DNA of 22,408 bases. Origin: Streptomyces sp. NRRL WC-3742. GTDB lineage: Bacteria > Actinomycetota > Actinomycetes > Streptomycetales > Streptomycetaceae. The translations under genes were made by a program, and so were the position numbers. The stretch lies in assembly GCF_000720635.1 (NCBI RefSeq), contig NZ_JOCF01000096.1, positions 1-22,408 on the forward strand, written 5' to 3'. The notes under the pieces are model-generated. The model was not told the origin of the DNA and made no database searches. It saw nothing but the letters and a program-made list of their open reading frames with translations. Shown here piece after piece: positions 1 through 7,226 of this stretch (position 1 is its first letter; each line of letters begins with the position of its first letter).

Positions 1-95
1 CCGTGTCACCCACAGACTGCCCTCCCCAGAGCTCCCGCATCCCATGCCTGATCGTAGCGGTCGGCTCAGAACTCCCACCCCTTGGAATCGATCAT

Positions 96-887
96 CTAGT
101 CGGCGTCCGGGACGAGCACCGTCAGCGAGGTCTGGACCAGGTCGAAGCCCAGTGACTCGTAGAGCCTGCGGGCCGGGTTGCCCTCCGACACCACCAGCGT
201 CAGGTGCTCGCCGCCGCGTGCGGCGAGGTCGGCGACGGCCAGGCGCAGCAGGTCCCCGCCGAGGCCCCGGTAGCCGCGCCCGGGGTCGCGGAAGACTTCG
301 GCGACCCACGGGCGGCCGTCGCGGTCGGTGAGCGTCAGTCCCGCGATCACGCGGTCCTCGGCGTCCACCGCGAGGAGGCCGGAGGGCAGCACCGGGCCGA
401 TCACCTTTCCGGCGAGCAGCGGGCCCAGCCGCTCGGCCACGGCCCGGGCGTCGTCACCGGGGAAGTGGTCCACGTGTCCGGGGGCGAAGGCGGCCCGCCA
501 GGCGGGCAGCAGCTCCTCGGGCGCGCGGTCGTTGGGCACCGCCCGTACGCCCTCGCGCAGCGGGGCCCCGGCCCAGTCGGCCGGCGGGGGATCGGCGCGC
601 AGGTCGCGCCGCATGGTGTGGGCGTGGCGCAGGACGGTCGCGCCCTGGGCCGCCAGCTCCCGCCCCAGCTCGGGGGCGCCGGAGACCACCCAGCCGGGCA
701 GCTCGGCCCGGATGAACGCCGCCGCGGCCGCCGGGCTGTTCACCCGACTGTTCGCCGGGCCGCCCGCCGGGCCGTCCAGCACCTCCAGCAGGTCCGCCCA
801 GGGCCTGCCCTCCCGTACGCCCGGGAGGTAGCTCAGCGCCGGCACGCCCTCGCCGTCGCGCCTGATCACCCTGTCCGGCTCCGCCAT
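96..887 (-). CDS. GNAT family N-acetyltransferase
   Basis: A 263-residue protein whose C-terminal half has the GNAT fold. The acetyl-CoA pyrophosphate-binding motif A is visible at about residues 200-214 (RDPGRGYRGLGGDLL), followed by the late GNAT motif NPARRLYESLGF at 237-248. The N-terminal 110 residues are less conserved in appearance and may be a degenerate second GNAT-like or substrate-recognition domain, since 263 residues is long for a single domain. It should transfer an acetyl group from acetyl-CoA to an amine in the cytoplasm; the substrate cannot be read from the sequence. The ATG at 887 is preceded by AGGGG and is the natural start. It is separated from the next gene on the same strand (BNR protein) by about 110 bp and looks like its own unit. 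Fold: confident. Specific function: unknown. Confidence 0.85.
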   Translation of the reverse strand: MAEPDRVIRRDGEGVPALSYLPGVREGRPWADLLEVLDGPAGGPANSRVNSPAAAAAFIRAELPGWVVSGAPELGRELAAQGATVLRHAHTMRRDLRADPPPADWAGAPLREGVRAVPNDRAPEELLPAWRAAFAPGHVDHFPGDDARAVAERLGPLLAGKVIGPVLPSGLLAVDAEDRVIAGLTLTDRDGRPWVAEVFRDPGRGYRGLGGDLLRLAVADLAARGGEHLTLVVSEGNPARRLYESLGFDLVQTSLTVLVPDAD

Positions 888-995
888 GGCCCACCCCTGT
901 CCTGTCGAGATCCGCGCCTACGAGATCGTTCGTCGGCGGCTCATGCTCATCACGGACGGGCGTTCGGGGCAAGCGGTTTTCGACCGCCCGGCCCG

Positions 996-2090
996 TCAGG
1001 CCACCACCGCCGCCCGCACGCAGAGCACGTCCGGCAGGTGGGACTTGAGCAGCCGCCAGCTCTCGCCCTCGTCGCGGCTGCCGTACACCTCGCCCGTGCG
1101 GTTGCCGAAGTAGATCCCGGCCGGGTCGGCGTCGTCGGTGCGCAGCGCGTCGCGCAGCACGATGCCGTAGTGGTCCTCGCCGGGCAGCCCCTGGGCGAGC
1201 GGCTCCCAGCTGGTGCCGCCGTCGCTGGTGCGGAAGATCCGGCAGCGGCGGCCGGGCGGGATGCGGTCGCCCGAGCCGCCGAGCGGGAAGAGGTACGCGG
1301 TGTCGCCCCGGCGCGGGTGCGCGGCGACGGCGAAGCCGAACTCGGCGGGCAGTCCGTCCACGATGGAGCGCCAACTGGCCCCCCAGTCGTCGCTGCGGTA
1401 GACGCCGCCGTGGTTCTGCAGGTAGAGCCGGTCGGGGTGGGCCGGGTCCGGGGCGATCTTGTGCACGCACTGCCCGAACTCGGGGTACTGCCGCTCCTCG
1501 GGGAAGAACTCGGCGCGCAGGCCCTTGTTGGACGGCTCCCAGCTGTCGCCGCCGTCCTTGCTGCGGTAGACGCCGCCGCTGGAGACGGCGACCAGCAGCC
1601 GCTGCGGGTCGCGCGGGTCGGTCAGGATCGTGTGCAGCCCCTGGCCGCCGTAGCCGGCGCCCCACTCGGTGCGCTGGGGGTGGTTCCACAGCGAGTCGAC
1701 GAGGGCGAAGCTCTCCCCGCCGTCCGTGGAGCGGAACAGCGCGGCGGGCTCGGTGCCCGCGTAGACGACGCCGGGCGCCTCCGGCCCGGCGGGCTGCAGC
1801 TGCCAGACCCGGGTGAGCGAGGCGCCCGTCGACTCGGGGAAGCGCACGGCCGGGCTGGCGGGCTCCTGCCAGCTCCGACCGAGGTCGTCGGAGCGCCAGA
1901 CCGACGGCCCCCAGTGGCTGCTGTCGGCGCCGACCAGCAGCCGGGTGCGGCCGTCGCGGCGGTCGACGGAGACGGAGTAGATCGCGTTCATCGGGAAGTG
2001 CGGGCCGGTGAACTCCCAGTCCAGCCGGTCGCCGCTGCGGCCGAGGAAGAGGCCCTTCTCGGTTCCGACTGCCAACAGCACCTCGGTCAT
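996..2090 (-). CDS. BNR/Asp-box repeat beta-propeller protein (sialidase/VPS10-like)
   Basis: A 364-residue protein with no signal peptide, containing six Asp-box motifs of the type SxDxGxSW: RSDDLGRSW, RSTDGGESF, RSKDGGDSW, RSDDWGASW, RTSDGGTSW and SRDEGESW, each about 45-60 residues apart. This spacing is typical of a six- or seven-bladed propeller. Annotation pipelines usually call such proteins exo-alpha-sialidase or WD40/YVTN/BNR-like, but I do not see the arginine triad and FRIP motif of a true sialidase, so a binding or scaffold role is as likely as hydrolysis. A start further upstream at 2102 (GTG) is possible, but AGGTGG lies 8 bp before the ATG at 2090, which I prefer. A short GCGGT/ACCGC dyad at 972-986 just beyond the stop could aid termination. 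Confidence 0.82.
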   Translation of the reverse strand: MTEVLLAVGTEKGLFLGRSGDRLDWEFTGPHFPMNAIYSVSVDRRDGRTRLLVGADSSHWGPSVWRSDDLGRSWQEPASPAVRFPESTGASLTRVWQLQPAGPEAPGVVYAGTEPAALFRSTDGGESFALVDSLWNHPQRTEWGAGYGGQGLHTILTDPRDPQRLLVAVSSGGVYRSKDGGDSWEPSNKGLRAEFFPEERQYPEFGQCVHKIAPDPAHPDRLYLQNHGGVYRSDDWGASWRSIVDGLPAEFGFAVAAHPRRGDTAYLFPLGGSGDRIPPGRRCRIFRTSDGGTSWEPLAQGLPGEDHYGIVLRDALRTDDADPAGIYFGNRTGEVYGSRDEGESWRLLKSHLPDVLCVRAAVVA

Positions 2091-2218
2091 GCCTGACACC
2101 ACCTGATCGCGCGTGGACGGCCCCGACCGTCCTGGACGGCCCCCGACCGCCAGTGTCCCGCCGTCGACCCCCGGTCACATCTCGCCGCGCCGATCACCCG
2201 GCCGGGTCGTTTACCCCC

Positions 2219-2246
2219 GAGCACCCCGAGCACCCCGAGCACCCCC
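2219..2246. repeat. 9-bp tandem repeat, 3 copies (GAGCACCCC)
   Basis: Three head-to-tail copies of GAGCACCCC begin at 2219, 2228 and 2237 and run into CCCCCGAGGGGG, a short dyad. The array lies 8 bp beyond the stop codon of the flavoprotein gene (stop at 2255-2257, minus strand). It is one of a family of gene-end microsatellite-like arrays in this window. Confidence 0.85.
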
Positions 2247-2254
2247 GAGGGGGA

Positions 2255-3697
2255 CTACCCCCGGCAGCCCTCGAGCAGCCGCAGCCACACCTCGCTGATC
2301 GTCGGGTACGCGGGCACCGCGTGCCAGAGCCGGTCGATCGGCACCTCGCCGACCACCGCGACGGTCGCCGAGTGCAGCAGCTCCGCGACCCCGGGGCCGA
2401 CCAGGCAGGCGCCGACGATCACCTCGCGGTCCTGGTCGAAGACCGCCCGGGCCCGGCCCCGGTAGCCGTCCGCGTACAGCGAGGCCCCGGCGACGGCGCC
2501 GATCTCGTGGTCCACCGCCCGCACCCGCAGCCCGGCCCGCTGGGCGGCCTCCAGGGTCAGCCCGACGGCGGCGACCTCGGGCCGGGTGAACACCACCTGC
2601 GGCGCGCCCGCGAGGTCCGCGGACGCGGCGTGCGCGCCCCAGCGCGCGGTGTCCAGCGCGCGCCCCTCGGCGCGCGCGGCGATGGCCGCCCCGGTGATCC
2701 GGGCCTGGTACTTGCCCTGGTGGGTCAGCAGCGCCCGGTGGTTGACGTCCCCGGCCGCGTACAGCCACCCGCCGTCCACCCCGAGCACCGTGCAGCTGTC
2801 GTCCACCGCGAGCCAGTCGCCCGGCCGCAGGCCCACCTGCTCCAGCCCGATGTCGGCCGTGCGCGGCGCCCGGCCCGTCGCGTACAGCACCTCGTCGGCC
2901 ACGAGCCGCTCCCCGTCACCGAGGACGAGGGTCACCGGCCCGGAACCGTCCGCCCGCTCCAGCGCGGAGACCTCGACGCCGAAGCGCAGGTCCACCCCGG
3001 CCTCCCGCAGCCCCTCCGCGACCAGCTCGCCCGCGAACGGCTCCATCCGCGGCAGCAGCCCCTCGCCGCGCACCAGCAGCGTCACCCGCGAGCCCAGCGC
3101 CTGCCAGGCGGCGGCCATCTCCACGCCCACCACCCCGCCGCCGACCACCGCCAGGCGCCCGGGCACGGCGGGGGAGCCGGTGGCCTCCCGGTTGGTCCAC
3201 GGGTGCGCCTCCGCCAGGCCCGGCACCCCGGAGGGCAGCACCGGACGGCTGCCGGTGCACACGGCGACGGCGTGCCGGGCGGTCAGCACCCGCTCCGAGC
3301 CGTCCTCCGTCTCCACCGCGACGGTGCGCACGCCCGAGAGCCGGCCGTGGCCGCGCACCAGCTCGATGCCGGTGTCACGCAGCCACTCCACCTGGCCGTC
3401 GTCCTTCCAGTGCGAGGTGAAGGAGTCCCGCCGGGCCAGCACCGCGGCCGCGTCCAGCTTCCGTTCGCCCACCGCCTCCCGGCTGCCCGCCACCGCGCGG
3501 GCGTCGTCCAGCGCCGCCGCCGGGCGCAGCAGCGCCTTGCTGGGCATGCAGGCCCAGTACGAGCACTCGCCGCCGACGAGTTCGGCCTCCACGATCACCG
3601 TGCGCAGCCCTGCGGCCGCCGTCCGGTCGGCTACGTTCTCGCCGGTCGGCCCGGCCCCCAGGACGATGACGTCGTACTCCTCGGCGCTGCTGGTCAT
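2255..3697 (-). CDS. Pyridine nucleotide-disulfide oxidoreductase (lipoamide dehydrogenase / mercuric reductase-like)
   Basis: A 480-residue class I flavoprotein disulfide reductase. The FAD Rossmann motif GAGPTG is at residues 14-19 and the redox-active CX4C pair is at C45 and C50 (ECSYWACMPSK). The NAD(P)H Rossmann motif GGGVVGVEMA is near residues 185-195, the second FAD-contact segment is LYAAGDV, and the C-terminal dimerisation domain ends in AYPTISEVW. In dihydrolipoamide dehydrogenase that last motif is normally HPTxxE, with His as catalytic base. Here the aligned residue is Tyr464 while Glu469 is kept, a situation reminiscent of mercuric reductases. No lipoyl dehydrogenase complex genes lie nearby, so a role as the E3 subunit is unlikely. 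It probably reduces a small disulfide, quinone or metal with NAD(P)H. The ATG at 3697 has GGAC upstream. Confidence 0.9.
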   Translation of the reverse strand: MTSSAEEYDVIVLGAGPTGENVADRTAAAGLRTVIVEAELVGGECSYWACMPSKALLRPAAALDDARAVAGSREAVGERKLDAAAVLARRDSFTSHWKDDGQVEWLRDTGIELVRGHGRLSGVRTVAVETEDGSERVLTARHAVAVCTGSRPVLPSGVPGLAEAHPWTNREATGSPAVPGRLAVVGGGVVGVEMAAAWQALGSRVTLLVRGEGLLPRMEPFAGELVAEGLREAGVDLRFGVEVSALERADGSGPVTLVLGDGERLVADEVLYATGRAPRTADIGLEQVGLRPGDWLAVDDSCTVLGVDGGWLYAAGDVNHRALLTHQGKYQARITGAAIAARAEGRALDTARWGAHAASADLAGAPQVVFTRPEVAAVGLTLEAAQRAGLRVRAVDHEIGAVAGASLYADGYRGRARAVFDQDREVIVGACLVGPGVAELLHSATVAVVGEVPIDRLWHAVPAYPTISEVWLRLLEGCRG

Positions 3698-3795
3698 GGC
3701 CCGGTCCTCCGTGTTCGTCGATGCCCGCTCGATGCCCCCGGCCGCTGTGTGCGGACACTGTCACCGGGGGCGGCGTGGCGACCATCCTTGCCCGC

Positions 3796-3847
3796 CCGGG
3801 CCCGTTCGCGCAGCCGAACACGCGCAACCGGGCCCGGTGGGACCAGG
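3796..3847 (-). terminator. Probable hairpin terminator of the alpha/beta hydrolase
   Basis: CCGGGCCCG-TT at 3796-3806 pairs with AACCGGGCCCGG at 3836-3847 with one bulged base. A nested GTTCG/CGAAC dyad lies inside. The structure sits just after the stop of the hydrolase (3854) and before the start of the flavoprotein, so the two genes are probably separate units. There is no T tract, which is usual for actinomycete terminators. Confidence 0.5.
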
Positions 3848-3853
3848 GCCTGT

Positions 3854-4600
3854 TCACTCCGGGGACAGGGCGGCCAACTCGGCCAGCACCGCCGCCGTGT
3901 CGGCCGGGCGGGAGAACATCGGCCAGTGCCCGGTGGGCAGTTCGCGCATCTCCCAGTTCGGCCCGTCCATCCCGGCGAACCACGGGTGGCCCGAGGCGAT
4001 CAGCGCCCGCACCTGCTCCAGCGGGATGGCGCAGCAGACCAGCCCGTGCGCCAGCGCGTCCCGCGCGCCCGTCACCCGCAGCGCGTCCTCGGCCGCCGCG
4101 AGCGGCTGCGGCGTGGCGCGCTCCCGGAAGCCGGCGAGGGCCGCCTCGTCGAGGCCGTCCAGCATGGCGCCGTTCGACGCCAGCAGGTCCTCCCACGGCG
4201 GCAGCGGCAGACGACCGCCGACCGCCGCGTCCTCCGCGCGGGCCCGGAACTCGGGCGGCCACATGGCGTAGACGGAACCCCCGTCGGGGATCGGCCCGGC
4301 GTCCAGGTAGACCAGGCGGCGGATGCGCTCGGGCATCCGGTCGGCCAGCCCGCCCACGGGCGCGCAGGCACCGCTGTGGCCGACCAGCACCACGTCCCAC
4401 AGGTCCTCGCGGACCAGCAGCTCGACCAGGTCGGCGATCTGGGCCTCCAGACCGAACTCGCCCACCTCACCAGCCCGTTCGGCGCAGCCGGGCAGACTCA
4501 CCGGGTACACCGCGTGTCCGGCGGCGCGCAGCGGCGCGACCACCCCGTCCCACGCCCAGGCGCCGAGCCAGAAACCGGGGACCAGTACGAACGTGCTCAC
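3854..4600 (-). CDS. Alpha/beta hydrolase (salicylate-esterase-like)
   Basis: A 248-residue cytoplasmic alpha/beta hydrolase. The oxyanion-hole segment is at the N-terminus (VPGFWLGAWAWDGV, 7-20), the nucleophile elbow is GHSGA with Ser76, and the catalytic histidine is His225 in TGHWPM. The length and the W-rich oxyanion loop match the plant methyl-esterase/salicylic-acid-binding-like branch common in actinomycetes, which act on small esters or lactones. The acid residue is not certain; the Asp of YLDAG is a candidate. The start is GTG at 4600 with GGAG and a 9-bp gap. It lies between two hairpins (4659-4699 and 3796-3847), so it is probably transcribed alone. Substrate not inferable. Confidence 0.88.
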   Translation of the reverse strand: MSTFVLVPGFWLGAWAWDGVVAPLRAAGHAVYPVSLPGCAERAGEVGEFGLEAQIADLVELLVREDLWDVVLVGHSGACAPVGGLADRMPERIRRLVYLDAGPIPDGGSVYAMWPPEFRARAEDAAVGGRLPLPPWEDLLASNGAMLDGLDEAALAGFRERATPQPLAAAEDALRVTGARDALAHGLVCCAIPLEQVRALIASGHPWFAGMDGPNWEMRELPTGHWPMFSRPADTAAVLAELAALSPE

Positions 4601-4658
4601 GGCGGATCACTCCCGTCGTCGATCGGGGGTCGCTGTCGCCACCGACTCTAGGACGCGC

Positions 4659-4699
4659 GCGAGGGCCCGGGGAGCACACCACGCTCCCCGGGCCCTCGC
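4659..4699 (-). terminator. Perfect 17-bp hairpin terminator after thioredoxin
   Basis: Positions 4659-4675 and 4683-4699 are exact reverse complements (17 bp, GC-rich) around the 7-nt loop ACACCAC. The hairpin is about 22 nt beyond the thioredoxin stop codon on the minus strand, and upstream of the hydrolase gene. It is a strong candidate for the thioredoxin transcript terminator. Confidence 0.8.
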
Positions 4700-4704
4700 G
4701 GCAC

Positions 4705-4734
4705 CGTCACACCTGGGCCCGTCACACCTGGGTC
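4705..4734. repeat. 15-bp tandem duplication spanning the thioredoxin stop codon
   Basis: CGTCACACCTGGGCC (4705-4719) is followed by CGTCACACCTGGGTC (4720-4734), 14 of 15 bases alike. Read on the minus strand, each copy ends in codons CAG GTG TGA, so the thioredoxin C-terminus Gln-Val-stop is present twice in the same frame. The second stop lies exactly 15 nt beyond the real one. Confidence 0.9.
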
Positions 4735-5114
4735 TCCGTCTCCACCTTCTCCTCGGCGACCTTGCGCTTCACCTCGGCCATGTCCAGCCCGCGGGCCTGG
4801 CCGATCAGGTCCTCGAACACCGCCTCCGGCAGCGCACCGGCCTGGGAGAAGACGAGGACGCCCTCGCGGATGATCGCCAGCGTCGGGATCGACTGGATGC
4901 CGAACGCGGCGGCCAGCTCCTGCTGCGCCTCCGTGTCCACCTTGGTGAACACCAGGTCCGGGTGGCGCTCGGCGGCCTTCTCGTACACCGGCGCGAACTG
5001 GCGGCACGGGCCGCACCACCCCGCCCAGAAGTCGATGAAGACGAAGTCCTTGCCCTCCGGGCCCGGAACGATCTCGTCGAAGTTCTCCTTGGTCAGTTCG
5101 ACCGTGCTGCTCAT
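4722..5114 (-). CDS. trxA: Thioredoxin
   Basis: A 130-residue thioredoxin. The active site WCGPC has Cys34 and Cys37, the cis-proline is Pro77 in SIPT, and the fold-defining FWAGWCGPCR and KVDTEAQ segments are present. It reduces protein disulfides in the cytosol using electrons from thioredoxin reductase, which is not encoded here. Beyond the normal fold (about residue 112) there is a charged, Lys/Glu-rich tail of roughly 18 residues. A much longer open frame extends upstream to 5402, but ATG 5114 has AAGGA at a good distance and starts with the usual thioredoxin N-terminus, so the upstream part is read-through of the divergent promoter region. It is divergent from the redox-type lipoprotein gene (160-bp gap), which hints at related control. 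The gene symbol is by family, as actinomycetes carry several thioredoxins. Confidence 0.93.
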   Translation of the reverse strand: MSSTVELTKENFDEIVPGPEGKDFVFIDFWAGWCGPCRQFAPVYEKAAERHPDLVFTKVDTEAQQELAAAFGIQSIPTLAIIREGVLVFSQAGALPEAVFEDLIGQARGLDMAEVKRKVAEEKVETETQV

Positions 5115-5275
5115 CTCTCGATTCCTTCCCTTCCGGAGGGGCGGCGGTTCAGGCCATGTGCCCGGGACAACGGCCGCCCGTGCCGGGGTATTCCGCACGC
5201 GGTTGAGCACCCGGGCGCCGCCGCACGTACGGAAGGGCGTCCACCTCCGTCCCCACCGATCGCGGGAGACGTCCC

Positions 5276-5899
5276 ATGCGCACCACACCCCGCACCCGCC
5301 GGGTCGCCGTGCTGGCAGCCTCCGGCGCGGCCGCGGCCGCACTGATCGCAGGCTGCGGCTCGTCCGGCGGCTCGTACAGCAAGCCCGCGCCGCCCTCGAC
5401 ACCGAGCGCCCCGGCCAGCCCGCCGAGCGCCCCGGCCACCCCGTCGGGCGCGACCCTGCAGACCACGAACGACCCCAAGCTCGGCACGATCGTCACCGAC
5501 AGCGCCGGCTTCACGCTCTACCGCTTCGACCAGGACCGGAGCCAGCCGTCCATGTCCAACTGCAACGGCGGCTGCGCCGTGATCTGGCCGGCCGAGCACG
5601 ACACCGGCAACGTCACCGTCAAGGGCATCGACTCCAAGCTCGTCGGCAGCGTCACCCGCGCCGACGGCACCAAGCAGGTCACCCTCAACGGTTGGCCGGT
5701 CTACCGGTACGCGCCGGACTCCAAGCCCGGCGACACCAAGGGCCAGGGCGTCGCGGGCACCTGGTTCGCGCTGACGCCCACCGGCGACAAGGCGGGCGCC
5801 ACGACCAACCCCATGCCGACCAACCCCATGCCCGCCAACCCCACACCGACCAAGCCCATGCCCGCGAACCCCACCCCGCCGCCGACCAGTGGCTACTGA
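5276..5899 (+). CDS. Secreted-repeat lipoprotein with Yx(FWY)xxD motifs (COG4315 type)
   Basis: A 207-residue exported lipoprotein. A twin-Arg-like basic start, a hydrophobic stretch and a lipobox IAGC give the lipidated Cys27, followed by a Pro/Ser/Ala linker (about 36-58). Two copies of the secreted-repeat domain follow. The first contains LYRFDQD and the pair of cysteines CNGGC before AVIWP. The second contains VYRYAPD, then GDTKGQGVAGTWFA. Both YRFDQD and YRYAPD fit the family hallmark Yx(FWY)xxD. The tail (about residues 178-204) is a proline-rich NPMP/NPTP tandem repeat, probably a wall-spanning or disordered segment. The biochemical role of the family is not established; redox or metal binding outside the membrane is a guess. 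GGGAG lies 7 bp before the ATG. An ECF sigma gene starts 39 bp downstream, so the lipoprotein probably heads that operon. Confidence 0.88.
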   Translation: MRTTPRTRRVAVLAASGAAAAALIAGCGSSGGSYSKPAPPSTPSAPASPPSAPATPSGATLQTTNDPKLGTIVTDSAGFTLYRFDQDRSQPSMSNCNGGCAVIWPAEHDTGNVTVKGIDSKLVGSVTRADGTKQVTLNGWPVYRYAPDSKPGDTKGQGVAGTWFALTPTGDKAGATTNPMPTNPMPANPTPTKPMPANPTPPPTSGY

Positions 5900-5938
5900 C
5901 CGCGACGGCGGCGGCCCGTCCTCGACGGAGGCCCACAG

Positions 5939-6511
5939 GTGCGCCACGATGAAACGGTGACCGAGGAGTACCCCGCCGACGGCACCGCCGCACACGGCGC
6001 GGGGCCGCCGGACGAGGAGCTGATGCGCGCCCTGTACCACGAGCACGCCGGCCCGCTGTTCGGCTTCGTGCTCCACCTGGTCGCCGGTGACCGCCAACGG
6101 GCGGAGGACGTCGTCCAGGAGACCCTGGTCCGCGCCTGGCGCAACCTCCACCACCTGGATCCGAAGGCCGGCTCGCTGCGCCCCTGGCTGGTCACCGTCG
6201 CCCGCCGGATCGTCATCGACGGCCACCGCGGCGCCCTCGCCCGCCCCCGCGAGGTCGGCGACGCCCCGCTGGAACTGCTGCCCGCCGAGGACGAACTCGA
6301 ACGCGCCCTGCGGATGATGACCATCACCGACGCGCTCGGCGACCTCACGCCCGCCCACCGCGAGATCATCGTCGAGACCTACCTCAAGGGCCGCACCGCC
6401 GCCGAGGCCGCCACCGAACTCGGCATCCCGGCCGGGACCGTCCGGTCCCGGGTGTTCTACGCGCTGCGCGCGCTGCGGCTCGCGCTGGAGGAACGGGGAG
6501 TGACATCGTGA
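5939..6511 (+). CDS. ECF sigma factor (RNA polymerase sigma-70 family, group 4)
   Basis: A 190-residue ECF sigma factor. Region 2 runs from about residue 30 to 95 and includes AEDVVQETLVRAWRNL and PWLVTVARRIVIDGHR. Region 4 runs from about 125 to 185 and includes LTPAHREIIVETYLKGRTAAEAATELGIPAGTVRSRVFYALRALR (only the family-typical helix-turn-helix pattern is noted here). It redirects RNA polymerase to a small stress regulon. The GTG at 5939 has CGGAGG with 7-bp spacing; a later GTG at 5957 is possible. The stop overlaps the anti-sigma start by 4 nt (GTGA), so synthesis of the two proteins is translationally coupled. The upstream lipoprotein may be in the same transcript and may be a target or sensor of the system. 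Confidence 0.95.
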   Translation: MRHDETVTEEYPADGTAAHGAGPPDEELMRALYHEHAGPLFGFVLHLVAGDRQRAEDVVQETLVRAWRNLHHLDPKAGSLRPWLVTVARRIVIDGHRGALARPREVGDAPLELLPAEDELERALRMMTITDALGDLTPAHREIIVETYLKGRTAAEAATELGIPAGTVRSRVFYALRALRLALEERGVTS

Positions 6512-7191
6512 CCGACCACGTCGACGCCGGTGCGTACGTCCTCGGCCTGCTGGAGCCCGCCGAGCGCGCCGCCTTCGAGCACCACCTCGCCACCTGCCCG
6601 CACTGCGCCCGCCAGGTGCGCGAACTCTCCCCCGTCGAGCCGCTGCTGGCCGAGTACGCGGCCTCCGCCCGGGCCTCCGGCCTGGACCCGGCCGACCCCG
6701 CCCCCCTCCCCGGCGGGCACCTGCTCGACCGCCTCGTCGCCGAGACCACCGCCGTCCGCCGCCGCGGCCGCGTACGGCGCCTGGCCCTCGCCCTGGCCGC
6801 CACCGCGATGCTGGTCGCGGGCCCCGCCGTCACCGCCGCCGTGATCACCGCCGACTCCGGCCCCGCCGCCGTCGCCCTCGCCGACAGCTTCACCGCCACC
6901 GACCCGACCACCGGGGCCCACGCCACCGTCGGCCTCGGCCCCACCACCTGGGGCAGCCGCGTCACCCTCCAACTCGCCGGTGTCCAGGGCCCGTTGACCT
7001 GCACCCTCGTCGCCGTCCCCACCACCGGCCAACCCCAGCCCGTCACCACCTGGACCGTCCCCCCGGGCGGCTACCCGACCCTGCGCACCGACGGCGGCAC
7101 GGGCCTCCAACCCGCCCAGATCGACCACTTCGAAGTCCGCGTCCAGCCCACCGGCACCGTCCTCGTCACCATCCCGACCCACCACAGCTGA
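6508..7191 (+). CDS. Zinc-binding anti-sigma factor (RskA-like), membrane anchored
   Basis: A 227-residue cognate anti-sigma factor. The N-terminal ZAS zinc motif HxxxCxxC is His26, Cys30 and Cys33 (HLATCPHC). A linker follows, then one transmembrane helix at about residues 92-113 and an extracytoplasmic domain of about 110 residues (RskA-type, ending in VLVTIPTHHS). It should hold the preceding sigma factor inactive at the membrane until a signal triggers release. The GTG start overlaps the sigma stop codon. The gene converges on the next gene with only 22 bp between stops, and a 19-bp duplication covers both stop codons. Confidence 0.92.
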   Translation: MTDHVDAGAYVLGLLEPAERAAFEHHLATCPHCARQVRELSPVEPLLAEYAASARASGLDPADPAPLPGGHLLDRLVAETTAVRRRGRVRRLALALAATAMLVAGPAVTAAVITADSGPAAVALADSFTATDPTTGAHATVGLGPTTWGSRVTLQLAGVQGPLTCTLVAVPTTGQPQPVTTWTVPPGGYPTLRTDGGTGLQPAQIDHFEVRVQPTGTVLVTIPTHHS

Positions 7192-7226
7192 CGGCCACGC
7201 CCCGTCCTGACGGCTACGCCCCGTAC
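7189..7226. repeat. 19-bp tandem duplication covering two convergent stop codons
   Basis: TGACGGCCACGCCCCGTCC (7189-7207) is followed by TGACGGCTACGCCCCGTAC (7208-7226), 17 of 19 bases alike. The first three bases of copy 1 are the anti-sigma stop codon. A C-to-T difference in copy 2 (GGCTACG against GGCCACG) creates the TAG stop of the convergent minus-strand gene at 7214-7216. Confidence 0.9.

Noticed and set aside
996..2090. True sialidase activity
   Set aside because: Asp-boxes are clear, but the arginine triad and FRIP motif of sialidases are not visible; kept as a propeller protein only.
2153..4651. 832-codon plus-strand open frame
   Set aside because: Shadow of the flavoprotein and hydrolase genes; repetitive composition and no domains.
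5115..5402. N-terminal extension of thioredoxin
   Set aside because: Arg/Pro-rich shadow of the divergent lipoprotein region; family start and ribosome site are at 5114.
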